Position numbers and translations under genes: made by a program
The notes under the pieces: model-generated
Told to the model about the DNA's origin: nothing
Seen by the model: the letters and a program-made list of their open reading frames with translations, nothing else
The model's database searches: none
In this document: piece by piece, positions 1 through 9,516 of the stretch
How the letters are laid out: every line of letters begins with the position of its first letter
Position numbering within the stretch: position 1 is the stretch's first letter
NCBI GenBank assembly: GCA_016191645.1
Contig: JACPVQ010000079.1
Location: forward strand, 1 to 37,797
Direction of reading: 5' to 3'
From: Candidatus Solibacter usitatus
GTDB lineage: Bacteria; Acidobacteriota; Terriglobia; Bryobacterales; Bryobacteraceae
DNA length: 37,797 bases

Positions 1-575
1 AATGCGGCGTGGCAGCCGATTTCCTATATGAGGAAACACGTCTTTTGCGGAAATTGCACGGAAAGCGCAACGATCAGATCGTCCGCGACTTGTTCGGCCA
101 GAATCTGTCAGCCGAAGAAGTGTATGCGCACGGGGCGGCGAAGGAAGCACTGTACCGCAAGCTGATGCGTCCGCATGTGGAGGAATACTTGGTGCCCGGA
201 GTGGTTCCATTTCTAGAGCGCCATAACGACCGTCCGCTCGCAGTTGCCTCCAACGCGGAGCCGGCCAACGTGAATTTCCTTCTCGACGAAGCGAAGCTGC
301 GCAGGTTTTTCCGCGCCGTGGTCAATGGACATGAGGTGACTCATCCCAAACCGCATCCGGAAATCTATCGCAAGGTGGCGGAATTGCTGTGTGTCTCCCC
401 CGGCGAATGTATTGTTTTTGAGGATTCAGCGGCGGGGATGGAAGCCGCGCGCCAGGCGGGCGCAAGGGTAGTAGCCGTTCAAACCACGGATGCGCCGCTG
501 CCGCCGGGTGATTTTGCGATTCGGGATTTCAATGACACAGGGCTGGAGACTTGGCTGCGGAGGCAGGATTCCTAA
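1..575 (+). CDS. HAD-superfamily hydrolase (beta-phosphoglucomutase/phosphatase-like), 5' end truncated by window edge
   Basis: Frame is open upstream of the first listed start. Motifs AVASNAEPANV, HPKPHPEIYRKVAELL and CIVFEDSAAGMEAARQAGARVVAV are typical of HAD motifs II-IV. The N-terminal DxDx motif is absent, so the start lies outside the window. Confidence 0.85.
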   Translation, partial: CGVAADFLYEETRLLRKLHGKRNDQIVRDLFGQNLSAEEVYAHGAAKEALYRKLMRPHVEEYLVPGVVPFLERHNDRPLAVASNAEPANVNFLLDEAKLRRFFRAVVNGHEVTHPKPHPEIYRKVAELLCVSPGECIVFEDSAAGMEAARQAGARVVAVQTTDAPLPPGDFAIRDFNDTGLETWLRRQDS

Positions 576-577
576 CC

Positions 578-2281
578 GTGTTCTCCAATCCCTTAATAGA
601 TTCCGGTGAATGGCTTCTGGCGCGGCCTTACCTCTTAACCGCGCTGGTCGTGGCCGGAATCTATTTTGCCGTACGGATGTTCGATCACTATCGCGCCGGC
701 AAGACCAGGGAGCGTGTTCGCGGTGTCTACCGTTTTGCCGAGGAGTTACTCGGTGCATCCGGGTGGGAGGACGCGGTTCGCAAGCTGCGCTCTTCGGCCG
801 GACGCGCGGTGGGCGCCAGCCACGTGGAGGTCTACGCGCTGGAACGCGGACCCTCCGGCGTTTGCAGACCGTTGTTAGGCCGCCGCCTGGAATCCATTCC
901 CACCAATTTGCAGGGCGCCGCCAGCCGGCCGATCAACGCCATCGCTTTGTGCCTGCGCAACCGGGCGACGCTACACGTGCCTGACACCCACAACAGCCCG
1001 CTATTCTGGGGCAATCACCGCGACTACCTTCCGCGCGGGGTGCTGCTGATTCCCATGTTCGCGGGTTCGGAATTGGGCGGCGTTCTGGAGGTTTCTCACT
1101 TTCATGAACCGCGCAAGTATGACCCGGCGGAATTAGCTGCGCTGCAACATTTGGCGAATCAAGTGGCCAGCCTGTTGCGGCTGCACGAACAGCAGGCGCG
1201 GAAAGAACACGTCTGGCGCAGTGAGCGTCTGGCGGCTACAGGAGAAGTGCTCAGCGGCGTTGCAACGGAATTGCGGGGGCCTCTGGAGGCCATTGTGGCT
1301 TTGGCGAATACCCTGCAGGGAACGGACAGGCCAAACGCGCGGGCCATTGCCAGCGAGTCTTTGAAAGCCGCCGCCATTCTCACGCGATACAACAGATTCT
1401 CCAGTCCCGGTGAAGCTGCGCCGTTGGAGGTGAACTCCGTACTGGCGCGGGCCGGAGAATCGGCGCGCGAGGATTTGGCGGCCGGCGTCTCTCTGGAAAT
1501 TCACGCCACACAGGAACCAATCTGGATTCTGGCGCCGCTGGCGCAATTTCATAACGTAACTCGCAATCTGATTCTGCTGGCCGCCGCCTCCGCGCGCGCT
1601 TCTTTGCAGCCCGGCGTGTCTGTCGAGACTTCGTGCACCCTGCGCCGCGCCTCCATCGCCATCCGCTACGGTGCTCTCTTGTGCGAAGAGAACTTTCCGG
1701 CCGACGATTCCCGCGCCCAGGAAGATCAGCCGCTCGGCTATAGCGTATGCAAGGGGATCATACACGCATTGGGCGGCGATATTCGCGTCGTCAGCGCGGG
1801 GGAATCCGCTTGCCGCATTGAGATCGATTTTCCCGCCGCCTTTCCCGCAGACTCCGTTTCCAGAGAGGCGTTGCCAAACCTATCCGCCGCTTCTCTCACC
1901 GCTATCGTTCTGGAACCCGACTCCTCTTCGCAAAAACGGCTGGTTTCCTACGTGTCCAGCCGCCGCCATCGCGCCATTCCCGTTCACAACGCGACGGAGG
2001 CCCTGGAACTCCTCACTCGATTCCGCGTCGATATCGTTTTCAGCGCCATGAAAGTGGGCTCGTCCACGTGGACGGATTTCTACGACCAGGTGGCAGGCAA
2101 AGTGGGAACGTTCGTTCTCATGACGGACTCGTTTGAAGCTGAGGCCCGAAAGGTTTTCCCCCAAGGCGGAGGATACATTCTTCGCAAGCCGCTGGATGTC
2201 GGTGACATCGAAGACCTGCTCCGTACGATTGCCGAATCTGTCACCCTTCCCCGGGAAGAAGAGCCTTTGCCGGTCGCTTGA
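578..2281 (+). CDS. Membrane-anchored GAF domain protein with degenerate histidine kinase and degenerate receiver domains
   Basis: N-terminal TM segment (LLTALVVAGIYFAV), GAF-like region (PLFWGNHRDYLPRGVLLIPMFAGSELGGVLEVSHF), HisKA-like ERLAATGEVLSGVATELRGPL, HATPase-like tail (LGYSVCKGIIHALGGDIRVVSAGESACRIEIDFP), C-terminal receiver-like fold ending YILRKPLDVGDIEDLL. Start is either TTG 551 or GTG 578. Confidence 0.75.
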   Translation: MFSNPLIDSGEWLLARPYLLTALVVAGIYFAVRMFDHYRAGKTRERVRGVYRFAEELLGASGWEDAVRKLRSSAGRAVGASHVEVYALERGPSGVCRPLLGRRLESIPTNLQGAASRPINAIALCLRNRATLHVPDTHNSPLFWGNHRDYLPRGVLLIPMFAGSELGGVLEVSHFHEPRKYDPAELAALQHLANQVASLLRLHEQQARKEHVWRSERLAATGEVLSGVATELRGPLEAIVALANTLQGTDRPNARAIASESLKAAAILTRYNRFSSPGEAAPLEVNSVLARAGESAREDLAAGVSLEIHATQEPIWILAPLAQFHNVTRNLILLAAASARASLQPGVSVETSCTLRRASIAIRYGALLCEENFPADDSRAQEDQPLGYSVCKGIIHALGGDIRVVSAGESACRIEIDFPAAFPADSVSREALPNLSAASLTAIVLEPDSSSQKRLVSYVSSRRHRAIPVHNATEALELLTRFRVDIVFSAMKVGSSTWTDFYDQVAGKVGTFVLMTDSFEAEARKVFPQGGGYILRKPLDVGDIEDLLRTIAESVTLPREEEPLPVA

Positions 2282-2325
2282 AACCACTGCCCCGCGAAGT
2301 ACGTAGAATAGGCTTAGGGAAAAAC

Positions 2326-2787
2326 ATGACTCGTCTTCTGCTTGCCATCGGCTTCGCTACCTTACTCCTCGCGCAAAAGTACACGGGTCCCAGACCTCCG
2401 AAGCAGGACGTGTTGTATCTGCTGCATGCCACAAACCTGGTTGCCACGGACGTGAGCGAAGCGAAGGAAGAAAAGCGCAAGAACGATACCGTCTATGCCG
2501 TGGACGGCGCGAGTTCCAACGCCAAGACTCCCCTGGCGGAACCCATCTTCCTGCTCGATTCCAAGACTCTGCGTCCGGAGCGGTTGAACCTGTATCGCCT
2601 GGATGTGCGAAACGGACGACGCGAAGTGGTGATGTCGAACAAGCGGAGTCAGAAGCAGCTGCACCTGACCATGAAACGTTTGGACAACGGCCTGTACCGC
2701 ATTGAGGCCAGCGAGTATTTGCAGAACGGTGAATACGGCATTTCGCCGGAAGGGTCCAATCAGGTTTTCCTGTTCCAGGTTTACTAG
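2326..2787 (+). CDS. Putative exported protein of unknown function
   Basis: Start MTRLLLAIGFATLLLAQKYTG resembles a signal peptide; coherent 153-aa ORF; ends in a CTAG stop shared with the opposing gene. Confidence 0.6.
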   Translation: MTRLLLAIGFATLLLAQKYTGPRPPKQDVLYLLHATNLVATDVSEAKEEKRKNDTVYAVDGASSNAKTPLAEPIFLLDSKTLRPERLNLYRLDVRNGRREVVMSNKRSQKQLHLTMKRLDNGLYRIEASEYLQNGEYGISPEGSNQVFLFQVY

Positions 2788-3308
2788 GGCTTTGTTTTTC
2801 CCAGAAAACGCGGCGTACTTTCCCGGTACGCGCGATAGGCATCGCCGAACCGTGCTTCCAATCCGCGTTCTTCGCGCCTCATCACAAGCGGTCCTACGAC
2901 CAGTGCCAGCGCTACAAAAACGCCAACAACGGTAACGTTTCCGTAGAACATCATCCAACCCAACCAGATGACTAATTCAGCCAGGTAGATGGGATTGCGG
3001 CTGTATTTGTACGGCCCTTCCACTAACAAGTACTCTGGCGTCGGGTAATGCGGAGTGCGTTCCAGACGCCAACCTTGCGGCGCGGCCGTGAAGTGAACGC
3101 GGATACAAAGAAAGGCAACGTAGAACCCAGCTGCAACCGGAATCAGACCAATCAAGTTCCACAGGCCCGGAGCTCCGTCCATCCACCCGTGGCGCGTTGC
3201 AAGCAGAGACAGAGCCCACGGAGCAAGGGCATGCGCCGCCGGAAATCCTAACAGGTGCAAGATCAACCCAAGGGCGCGCGGCAGCCTGCGGCCAATCAGC
3301 CAGCTCAT
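2784..3308 (-). CDS. Isoprenylcysteine carboxyl methyltransferase / PEMT-like integral membrane methyltransferase
   Basis: Multi-TM protein with TPEYLLVEGPYKYSRNPIYLAELVIWLGW and RREERGLEARFGDAYRAYRESTPRFL, typical of the ICMT/PEMT family. Confidence 0.85.
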   Translation of the reverse strand: MSWLIGRRLPRALGLILHLLGFPAAHALAPWALSLLATRHGWMDGAPGLWNLIGLIPVAAGFYVAFLCIRVHFTAAPQGWRLERTPHYPTPEYLLVEGPYKYSRNPIYLAELVIWLGWMMFYGNVTVVGVFVALALVVGPLVMRREERGLEARFGDAYRAYRESTPRFLGKTKP

Positions 3309-3334
3309 GCGGCACCTCCAATGACACCATTAGA

Positions 3335-4330
3335 CTAAAGCGGCAGGACGCGCGCCGGCTTTGCTTCGCCACCTTCCATGCGCACCGTGTTCCGCAGCGG
3401 ACGCCCGTAATGATCAAAGGCGATTTCCATCACGTCGCCATCCTGCAACCTGATTTGCGCGCCGAAACTGAACGCGCTTGCGCCGAAGAAATGAACATGC
3501 GCGTCGCCGGGACGGCGATGCAGGGGGAACTTGAAATGGTGATGCTCAATGTTTTCCAAGGAGTGGCACATGTTGTCTTCACCCGCCCGGATTTCCTTTT
3601 CCCAAAGCACGGCGTCCTGCCGGAGAATGCGCACCTTTCCGGAAACGGCGCGGAAATCGGGATCGAGCACCAGTTCCGGTCCCAGAGAACAGGTGCGTAA
3701 TTTCGAACTTGCCAGGTAAAGATAGTTTTTCTTTTCGAAAATGTGATCGGAGAATTCATTGCCCTGCGCCATGCCAATGCGCCGCGGGTTTCCATGGTTG
3801 TCGATGAAATAGACGCCGGCAATCTCCGGCTCTTCGCCGCCGTCTTCGGCGAAGGCGGGAATTTCCAGAGCGTCGCCATGCCCGCGCAGCATGGAACCGT
3901 TGCCTTTGTAGAACCATTCGGGCGATGCCCCAATCACGCCGGCGTGGGGGCGGCCTCCTTCGACACCCCATTGATACATGCGCATACTGTCGGTAATCTG
4001 TTGCGTCGCCGCATGCATGGCGGCTCGATTCTCGGCGCTTGCCAGCAGCGTCAATCCCGTGCCCGTGACGTGGCAACGGGCCGGTTCGACAGGATGGTCC
4101 AGTGGCGGAAGCAATCGCCACTCGGAAACTCCGTTCCAAACATCGTCGTAGGAGATGGACTCCGCGCAGGCTGCTTCCGCGATCAGCTCTTTCAAGGAAC
4201 GCTTGATCGCAGCGGCATGCTCTGCCCACTCTAAGCTGGTGGCAGGACCGGACAGAATTTCCAGAGCGTTTTTGTTGACGCGGGCCACGGCGCGGCCGCG
4301 GCGTTCACTTTGCAATTGGACAAGGTTCAT
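3335..4330 (-). CDS. AraD1/GguC-like family protein (fumarylacetoacetate hydrolase-like fold)
   Basis: MNLVQLQSERRGRAVARV..., GGRPHAGVIGASPEWFYKGNGSML, VYFIDNHGNPRRIGMAQGNEFSDHIFEKKNYLYLASSKLRTCSLGPELVL resemble the AraD1/GguC family. Confidence 0.75.
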   Translation of the reverse strand: MNLVQLQSERRGRAVARVNKNALEILSGPATSLEWAEHAAAIKRSLKELIAEAACAESISYDDVWNGVSEWRLLPPLDHPVEPARCHVTGTGLTLLASAENRAAMHAATQQITDSMRMYQWGVEGGRPHAGVIGASPEWFYKGNGSMLRGHGDALEIPAFAEDGGEEPEIAGVYFIDNHGNPRRIGMAQGNEFSDHIFEKKNYLYLASSKLRTCSLGPELVLDPDFRAVSGKVRILRQDAVLWEKEIRAGEDNMCHSLENIEHHHFKFPLHRRPGDAHVHFFGASAFSFGAQIRLQDGDVMEIAFDHYGRPLRNTVRMEGGEAKPARVLPL

Positions 4331-4369
4331 GGTGCGTGGAAAACGCTCAATGATATCATGCATACCACG

Positions 4370-6019
4370 ATGCAAAGACGAGTCTTCCTCAGTGCGATGG
4401 CGGCACCCGCTCTACCAGCCGCGCCCATCCAGGGAAAAGGAATTACGGCGAAACGCGGTGTTGTGTCGGCGAACCCGGCTCGAGCCGCGGACATTGGCGC
4501 GCGGATGCTGGAGGCCGGCGGAAACGCGATGGATGCCGCCGCGGCCGCATGTCTAGCAGGATGTGTGCTGCAGCCATATTCCACCGATATCGGCGGATAC
4601 GTCGCGTCAGGGGTCGTGTTGGAAGCGCGCACGGGAAAGATCTGGTCCATCGATTCGAACAGTGTTGCTACGGCCGCGGCGCGCCCCGGCATGTTCGAAG
4701 TGCTCGCCATGCGCAGTGGAGCCAAGGACACCAACGAGAATGAATATGGCTGCTCGGTTCGCGGCGACGCGAATGTGTATGGGCCGCTCGCCGTTGGCGT
4801 ACCCGGGTGTCTGGCGGGAATCGGAATCCTTTCGGAGCGTTGGGGCAAGCTCAAATGGGCGCGCCTGCTGGAACCGTTGCAAACCGCCGTGAGCGATGGA
4901 TTTCCTTTTGGAACCATTGCCGCGGCGGTGGCATCGCGCGCGAAACAGATTGAGCGGTTTCCCGCCAGCAAGCAACATCTCATGCCCGCGGGAAGGCTTC
5001 CCGATGCCGCGGAAATCTGGCGCCGGCCGGGAATGGAAAAGACGCTCGCAAGGCTTTCCAGCGCGGGTTGGCGTGATCTCTACGAAGGGGAGCTTGGCCG
5101 ACAGATCGCCGATCATATCCAATCGATGGGCGGCATTTTGAGCCGCAAGGACATGGCGAGTTTTCAACCGCGTGTAGGCGAACCGCACTCTCTCCGGTTG
5201 GGTTCCGCGGCCATTCATACGGCCATTGTGCCGAATGGCGGCGTGAGCAGCTTAAGTGCGATGGCAATGCTCGACAAGTTGCCGCGGCGCGAGCCCGGCG
5301 ACCCCATGTATTGGCACGGCATGATGGAAGTGCTGAAACTGGTGTGGCGCGATAGGATTCAATTCCTTGCCGATGGCGTAGCCGCGGAGCGTTTCCTGAG
5401 CGAGGCCTACATTGCGGAGAAAGTGCGCACGCTTCTGGCCAAGCCGGGCTTTGTGGATAGTACACCGGGACCAACTCCGAACCCGACGTCCGGAACCATT
5501 CATATCTCCACGGCCGATTCCGAAGGGAATCTCGTGTCCATCACCATCTCTCATGGCGGAGCATTCGGTTCGTGCGTCACGGTCCCCGGAACGGGCATTA
5601 CCTTGGGGCATGGCATGTGCCGGTTCGATCCGCACCCTGGTTTGCCCAATTCGCCGGGGCCTGGCAAGCGTCCACTCAATAATGTCTGCCCTTCCATCAT
5701 GCGATTGCCGGAGCGCGATATTGCCGTGGGACTGAGCGGCGGCCGGCGCATCGTGTCCGTGCAAACCACCACGTGCTCGCATCTTCTGCGAGGCATGACA
5801 GCCCAACAGGCTGTGGACGCCGGCCGCATACACACGGAGGGCTACCAGCCTGTGGAAATGTCGAAGGCGATGCCGGACGCCATTGTGCGCGAGCTTGAGC
5901 GCATGGGACACAAGCTGAAAACCGCGGCGAACATTGGATCATCCGTCAACATCGCGGAGAGATTGAAGAATGGAACGCTGCGCGGCGGATGCACCGGCGT
6001 GTGTTCCGGAGTAGGGTAA
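4370..6019 (+). CDS. Gamma-glutamyltransferase family protein
   Basis: KRGVVSANPARAADIGARMLEAGGNAMDAAAAA, nucleophile region TSGTIHISTADSEGNLVSITISHGGAFGSCVTVPGTGITLGHGM, and KRPLNNVCPSIM. Signal-like N-terminus MQRRVFLSAMAAPALPAA. Confidence 0.85.
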   Translation: MQRRVFLSAMAAPALPAAPIQGKGITAKRGVVSANPARAADIGARMLEAGGNAMDAAAAACLAGCVLQPYSTDIGGYVASGVVLEARTGKIWSIDSNSVATAAARPGMFEVLAMRSGAKDTNENEYGCSVRGDANVYGPLAVGVPGCLAGIGILSERWGKLKWARLLEPLQTAVSDGFPFGTIAAAVASRAKQIERFPASKQHLMPAGRLPDAAEIWRRPGMEKTLARLSSAGWRDLYEGELGRQIADHIQSMGGILSRKDMASFQPRVGEPHSLRLGSAAIHTAIVPNGGVSSLSAMAMLDKLPRREPGDPMYWHGMMEVLKLVWRDRIQFLADGVAAERFLSEAYIAEKVRTLLAKPGFVDSTPGPTPNPTSGTIHISTADSEGNLVSITISHGGAFGSCVTVPGTGITLGHGMCRFDPHPGLPNSPGPGKRPLNNVCPSIMRLPERDIAVGLSGGRRIVSVQTTTCSHLLRGMTAQQAVDAGRIHTEGYQPVEMSKAMPDAIVRELERMGHKLKTAANIGSSVNIAERLKNGTLRGGCTGVCSGVG

Positions 6020-6030
6020 GCGGCCGCGGA

Positions 6031-7257
6031 TCAACGGGACACCTTTCGCAACAACCTCCGCTCACGGTGACGCAATTCAGGAGTGTCCGTCACGGCAATC
6101 GCTTGCCTGGTGAATTCCAATGCCATCGCGTGGTTGCGTTCCTTATGTTCGTAAAACTTTGCGAGCTCTTCGAAGGCGGCAACGCGGTGAGGATTCGGCG
6201 ACTGTGCGAGTTCCGTATACACGGCCAACGCATCGGGTTCACGGCCCAGCTTTCTCTCCAATTGCGCAATGTCCCACAGAGTGCGAAAAAGCACATCGTC
6301 GCGAAGCTTTCGCGTCAGGGCCTGACGCATCCAACCGAGCGCTTCCTCAAACCGTTCGCCTTTACGCAGCCACCGCGCCACGCCCACCATCTCGGCGCCA
6401 TGCGCGAAGCGCGCTTCGGACGGGTCTTTGAACGCATAAGGAACAATCCCCGTGAGGCAGGCGAGCGTTAGAATATCGATCGCGTTGTGATGGAAAACGG
6501 GGACGAGCCTCTCGATCTCACCCTTCCGCAAATAGTCGAAGTAGATATACGGAATCAATTCGCCCGGCACATCGCCTTCGCGCAGGACGCCGAGAATCTG
6601 ATATTCCAACTCCACCAGACGGCAGCTATCGACGCGCAGCTTCCACAACCTGCGCGCGCCATAGAGCAGATCCAGGTGAGCCATCCGCTCGAAGGGAGGC
6701 TTCATCCGCGACATGCGGAATCGCGTTTCCAGTAACGGCTGATCGAATGCCTTTCCGTTGTATGTCACCAGAACGTCGAATTGGCTCAGATCTTCGCAAA
6801 GCGCTTCCAGAGCACTCGACTCTTCTCCCGGCTCGCGCAGAAAATATTGCTTCACGCGGAAGCCTTGCGCCGTCGCATATCCGATGCCGATGAGAAATGC
6901 GTAAGTTCCCGTGCCTCCCGCAAGGCCCGTAGTCTCGGTGTCCAGATAGACCCAACGCGCCGGATCGGCGTTGGGCACAGTGCCCTCGGAAACGGCGTCC
7001 AGCAAATCCGCGGGCAGTTCGGCAAGCGTGGAAATATCCATGCTGCCGTGACGCCGGTGCCGTTCCCAAAAACGCGTCGTCTGATAGTGCTTGCCCGATT
7101 TCGTTGCGACTTCTTCCCCGCTGAGCCATTCTTCGACGTGAACGGTTTCCCGCGCCGGCCGCGGCGCAACCGTGCGCGGAGCGGCATCGGCGTACTTGCG
7201 GTCGATGCGCGCAATTCTCTGCCGGAGAAGATCGAGCTGTTGTTGCTGGCTATCCAC
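6031..7257 (-). CDS. YprB-like RNase H-fold 3'-5' exonuclease domain protein with C-terminal TPR-like region
   Basis: WVYLDTETTGLAGGTGTYAFLIGIGY, FDVLVTYNGKAFDQPLLETRF, VFHHNAIDILTLACL; C-terminal helical repeats. Confidence 0.8.
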   Translation of the reverse strand: MDSQQQQLDLLRQRIARIDRKYADAAPRTVAPRPARETVHVEEWLSGEEVATKSGKHYQTTRFWERHRRHGSMDISTLAELPADLLDAVSEGTVPNADPARWVYLDTETTGLAGGTGTYAFLIGIGYATAQGFRVKQYFLREPGEESSALEALCEDLSQFDVLVTYNGKAFDQPLLETRFRMSRMKPPFERMAHLDLLYGARRLWKLRVDSCRLVELEYQILGVLREGDVPGELIPYIYFDYLRKGEIERLVPVFHHNAIDILTLACLTGIVPYAFKDPSEARFAHGAEMVGVARWLRKGERFEEALGWMRQALTRKLRDDVLFRTLWDIAQLERKLGREPDALAVYTELAQSPNPHRVAAFEELAKFYEHKERNHAMALEFTRQAIAVTDTPELRHRERRLLRKVSR

Positions 7258-7273
7258 TTCGCTGTTTCTTCGC

Positions 7274-9013
7274 CTACTCTAACATGCCTGCGGGCCTGAC
7301 GTCCTTTAGCTGTACACTCCACGGCGAATAGCCGCGGGCCGCGGAATACTGATCTTCTTCGAAGGTCACGGCAACATCCACGCGAGCCCCGGGACGAAAC
7401 TCCTGCACGCGCTCTGCGAACCGCCACGCGGTTACGGACAATACGCGCCCGGCGCTGCGCAAGCGGATGCGCACATGCGGCTCTTTGAAAACGTTTGGCT
7501 CACCAACAACTTCCGCGTTGCGAATCAAAAAGACGGGATGTGGATTCCCGTTTCCGAAGGGGGCGAGCGAAAGAATCTCCGCTACGCTTTGGTCGTTCGC
7601 TTCGCTGAAGTCGGTTTCGGCATCTATCTCGAGGTGAGGCCGGAAATCTTCCGGGGTCAGACGCTGCGACGCGTAGAGTTTGAACTTCTCGCGAAACTCA
7701 TCGACGCGTTCCTTGTCCATGGAAAGACCCGCGGCCATGCGGTGTCCGCCGAAGCGGCGGAACAAAGCGGACATCGATTCGAGCGCGTCCAACAAGTGAA
7801 ATGGCGCGATGGTGCGTCCCGAACCTTGCGCCTGGCCCTCCTCCTGGCCCAACACAAAGACGGGCCGGCAGAATCGCTCCACCAGCCTGCTGGCCACAAT
7901 CCCGAGCACGCCGCGGTGCCAACCCTCGCCGCAAAACACGAGCGCGGCTTGATCGTCGGTAACCGGCGCGTCTTCGCACTCCTTGAGGATTTTCGCGACA
8001 ATGTCCGCTTCCGTTTGTTGCCGTTCCTGATTGAGATCGTTCAAGCGTTCGGCAATCTCCTTCGCCTCCGTATCCTCTGCCGTCAGAAACATGCGAATCA
8101 CATCTTCGGCGTGAGCCATGCGGCCCGCGGCGTTGATGCGCGGCGCGACGCGAAACGCCACGGAGCCCGCGCTGGGGACAGTACCCTCTTCAAATCCGGA
8201 GACCTTCATGATGGCGCGCAACCCCGGATTGTTGAGTTTCCGCAGCCCTTCCAAACCGTGTCTGACGATGATGCGATTCTCGCCTTGCAGCGGCACGACA
8301 TCGGCGACGGTGGCGAGTGCCGCGATCTTCATAAACGATTCTTCCACGCGGCGAGTCTTCTCCAGCGGCCATTCGAGCTCGCGCATCATCGCCTGCATCA
8401 GCTTGAAGGCAACTCCCGCGCCGCAGAGATTCTTGTCGGGATAAGGACAATCCCCACGATTGGGATTGAGTACGGCCAGCGCCGGAGGCAATTCTTCCTC
8501 GGGCAAATGATGATCTGTGATGATCACGTCCAGACCCAGTTTCGACGCCAGGCGAACCACCTCACCGGCCCGAATGCCGGTATCGACGCTGATGACAAGG
8601 GTGACTCCTTGGCGCGCCGCCTCTTCAATCACTTCGGGCCGCATTCCGTAACCGTCGCGCAGACGGTGGGGAACGTGAAATCGCGACTTGCCGCCCGCAA
8701 GTTCAATCGCCTTGGTGAGAATGACGATGGAGCAGGTGCCGTCCACGTCGTAGTCGCCGTAGAGAAGAATATTCTCCCCGCCGAGGATCGCCTTCTTCAG
8801 CCGCGCGGCGGCGGGCTTCATATCCGCAAGCCGGTAGGGGTCGAGTAAATCGCTCACTTCCGGGCGGAGAAAACGCCTTGCGGCTTCGGGATCGCCGTAG
8901 CCTCTGTGCACAAGGACGCGGGCGGCGGGCGGTTGAATGGATAGCGCGGCGCAGACCGCGGAGGCCGAGACGGCATCAGGCTCGGGAACCAGCCAGCGGG
9001 CGCGCTTGCGCAT
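7274..9013 (-). CDS. recJ: Single-stranded-DNA-specific exonuclease RecJ
   Basis: LLYGDYDVDGTCSIVILTKAI, VIITDHHLPEEELPPALAVLNP, GAGVAFKLMQAM, APRINAAGRMAHAEDVIRMFL, GEGWHRGVLGIVASRL, FGGHRMAAGLSM (DHH/DHHA1 motifs). Confidence 0.95.
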   Translation of the reverse strand: MRKRARWLVPEPDAVSASAVCAALSIQPPAARVLVHRGYGDPEAARRFLRPEVSDLLDPYRLADMKPAAARLKKAILGGENILLYGDYDVDGTCSIVILTKAIELAGGKSRFHVPHRLRDGYGMRPEVIEEAARQGVTLVISVDTGIRAGEVVRLASKLGLDVIITDHHLPEEELPPALAVLNPNRGDCPYPDKNLCGAGVAFKLMQAMMRELEWPLEKTRRVEESFMKIAALATVADVVPLQGENRIIVRHGLEGLRKLNNPGLRAIMKVSGFEEGTVPSAGSVAFRVAPRINAAGRMAHAEDVIRMFLTAEDTEAKEIAERLNDLNQERQQTEADIVAKILKECEDAPVTDDQAALVFCGEGWHRGVLGIVASRLVERFCRPVFVLGQEEGQAQGSGRTIAPFHLLDALESMSALFRRFGGHRMAAGLSMDKERVDEFREKFKLYASQRLTPEDFRPHLEIDAETDFSEANDQSVAEILSLAPFGNGNPHPVFLIRNAEVVGEPNVFKEPHVRIRLRSAGRVLSVTAWRFAERVQEFRPGARVDVAVTFEEDQYSAARGYSPWSVQLKDVRPAGMLE

Positions 9014-9018
9014 GGGAA

Positions 9019-9516
9019 TCAGTTGCGCGAGTAATAGCCGCCCATCGGCTCCGCGCCTTCTTCACCATCGCCCGAGAACGGATCCGGCATGTCGATGGTG
9101 TCCATGAGGTCCAATAATTCTTCGTACCACTTGGTTCGTAGATCGTAAACGTAGAAACGGTTGCCTACTTCAAACACGAGTTCCACGGCGCACGTAAATC
9201 CGTCGTAGGCGAAAAGCTCCTTGATCCGCCTGCCGACACTGCGCTGCTCGTCGAGCGGCATGTCGGATTCCTCCATGCTTTCCAGCGCATCTTCCGCCAT
9301 CGCCCGCTTGAATTCCTTGTGGTTGAAGATCATCAACTTCACGCCTGCCTGCACGGCGCAGTCGGCGAATTCTTTATAATCCGAATGCGAATCCACGTCC
9401 CAGAAGACCAGCCGTTGTTCGTGCAGTTCATTGACCAGTCCGCGAAAGACCGCCAGACCTTTTGCGCGCAAGTATTCGGGAATCTCCCGCGCTAATGCTT
9501 CCAGGTTTTTTGTCAT
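9019..9516 (-). CDS. Conserved-looking protein of unknown function (165 aa)
   Basis: Coherent ORF; its ATG overlaps the upstream aldehyde dehydrogenase stop by 4 nt, and it ends 5 nt before recJ. Family not recognised. Confidence 0.65.
   Translation of the reverse strand: MTKNLEALAREIPEYLRAKGLAVFRGLVNELHEQRLVFWDVDSHSDYKEFADCAVQAGVKLMIFNHKEFKRAMAEDALESMEESDMPLDEQRSVGRRIKELFAYDGFTCAVELVFEVGNRFYVYDLRTKWYEELLDLMDTIDMPDPFSGDGEEGAEPMGGYYSRN

Noticed and set aside
1133-1765. Long antisense ORFs opposite real genes (e.g. 1133-1765 -, 7475-8848 +, 23780-25468 +, 34378-35595 +, 36152-37393 +)
   Set aside because: They lie opposite well-identified genes, have low-complexity His/Arg/Gln-rich translations with no family motifs, and are expected shadow ORFs in GC-rich codon usage.
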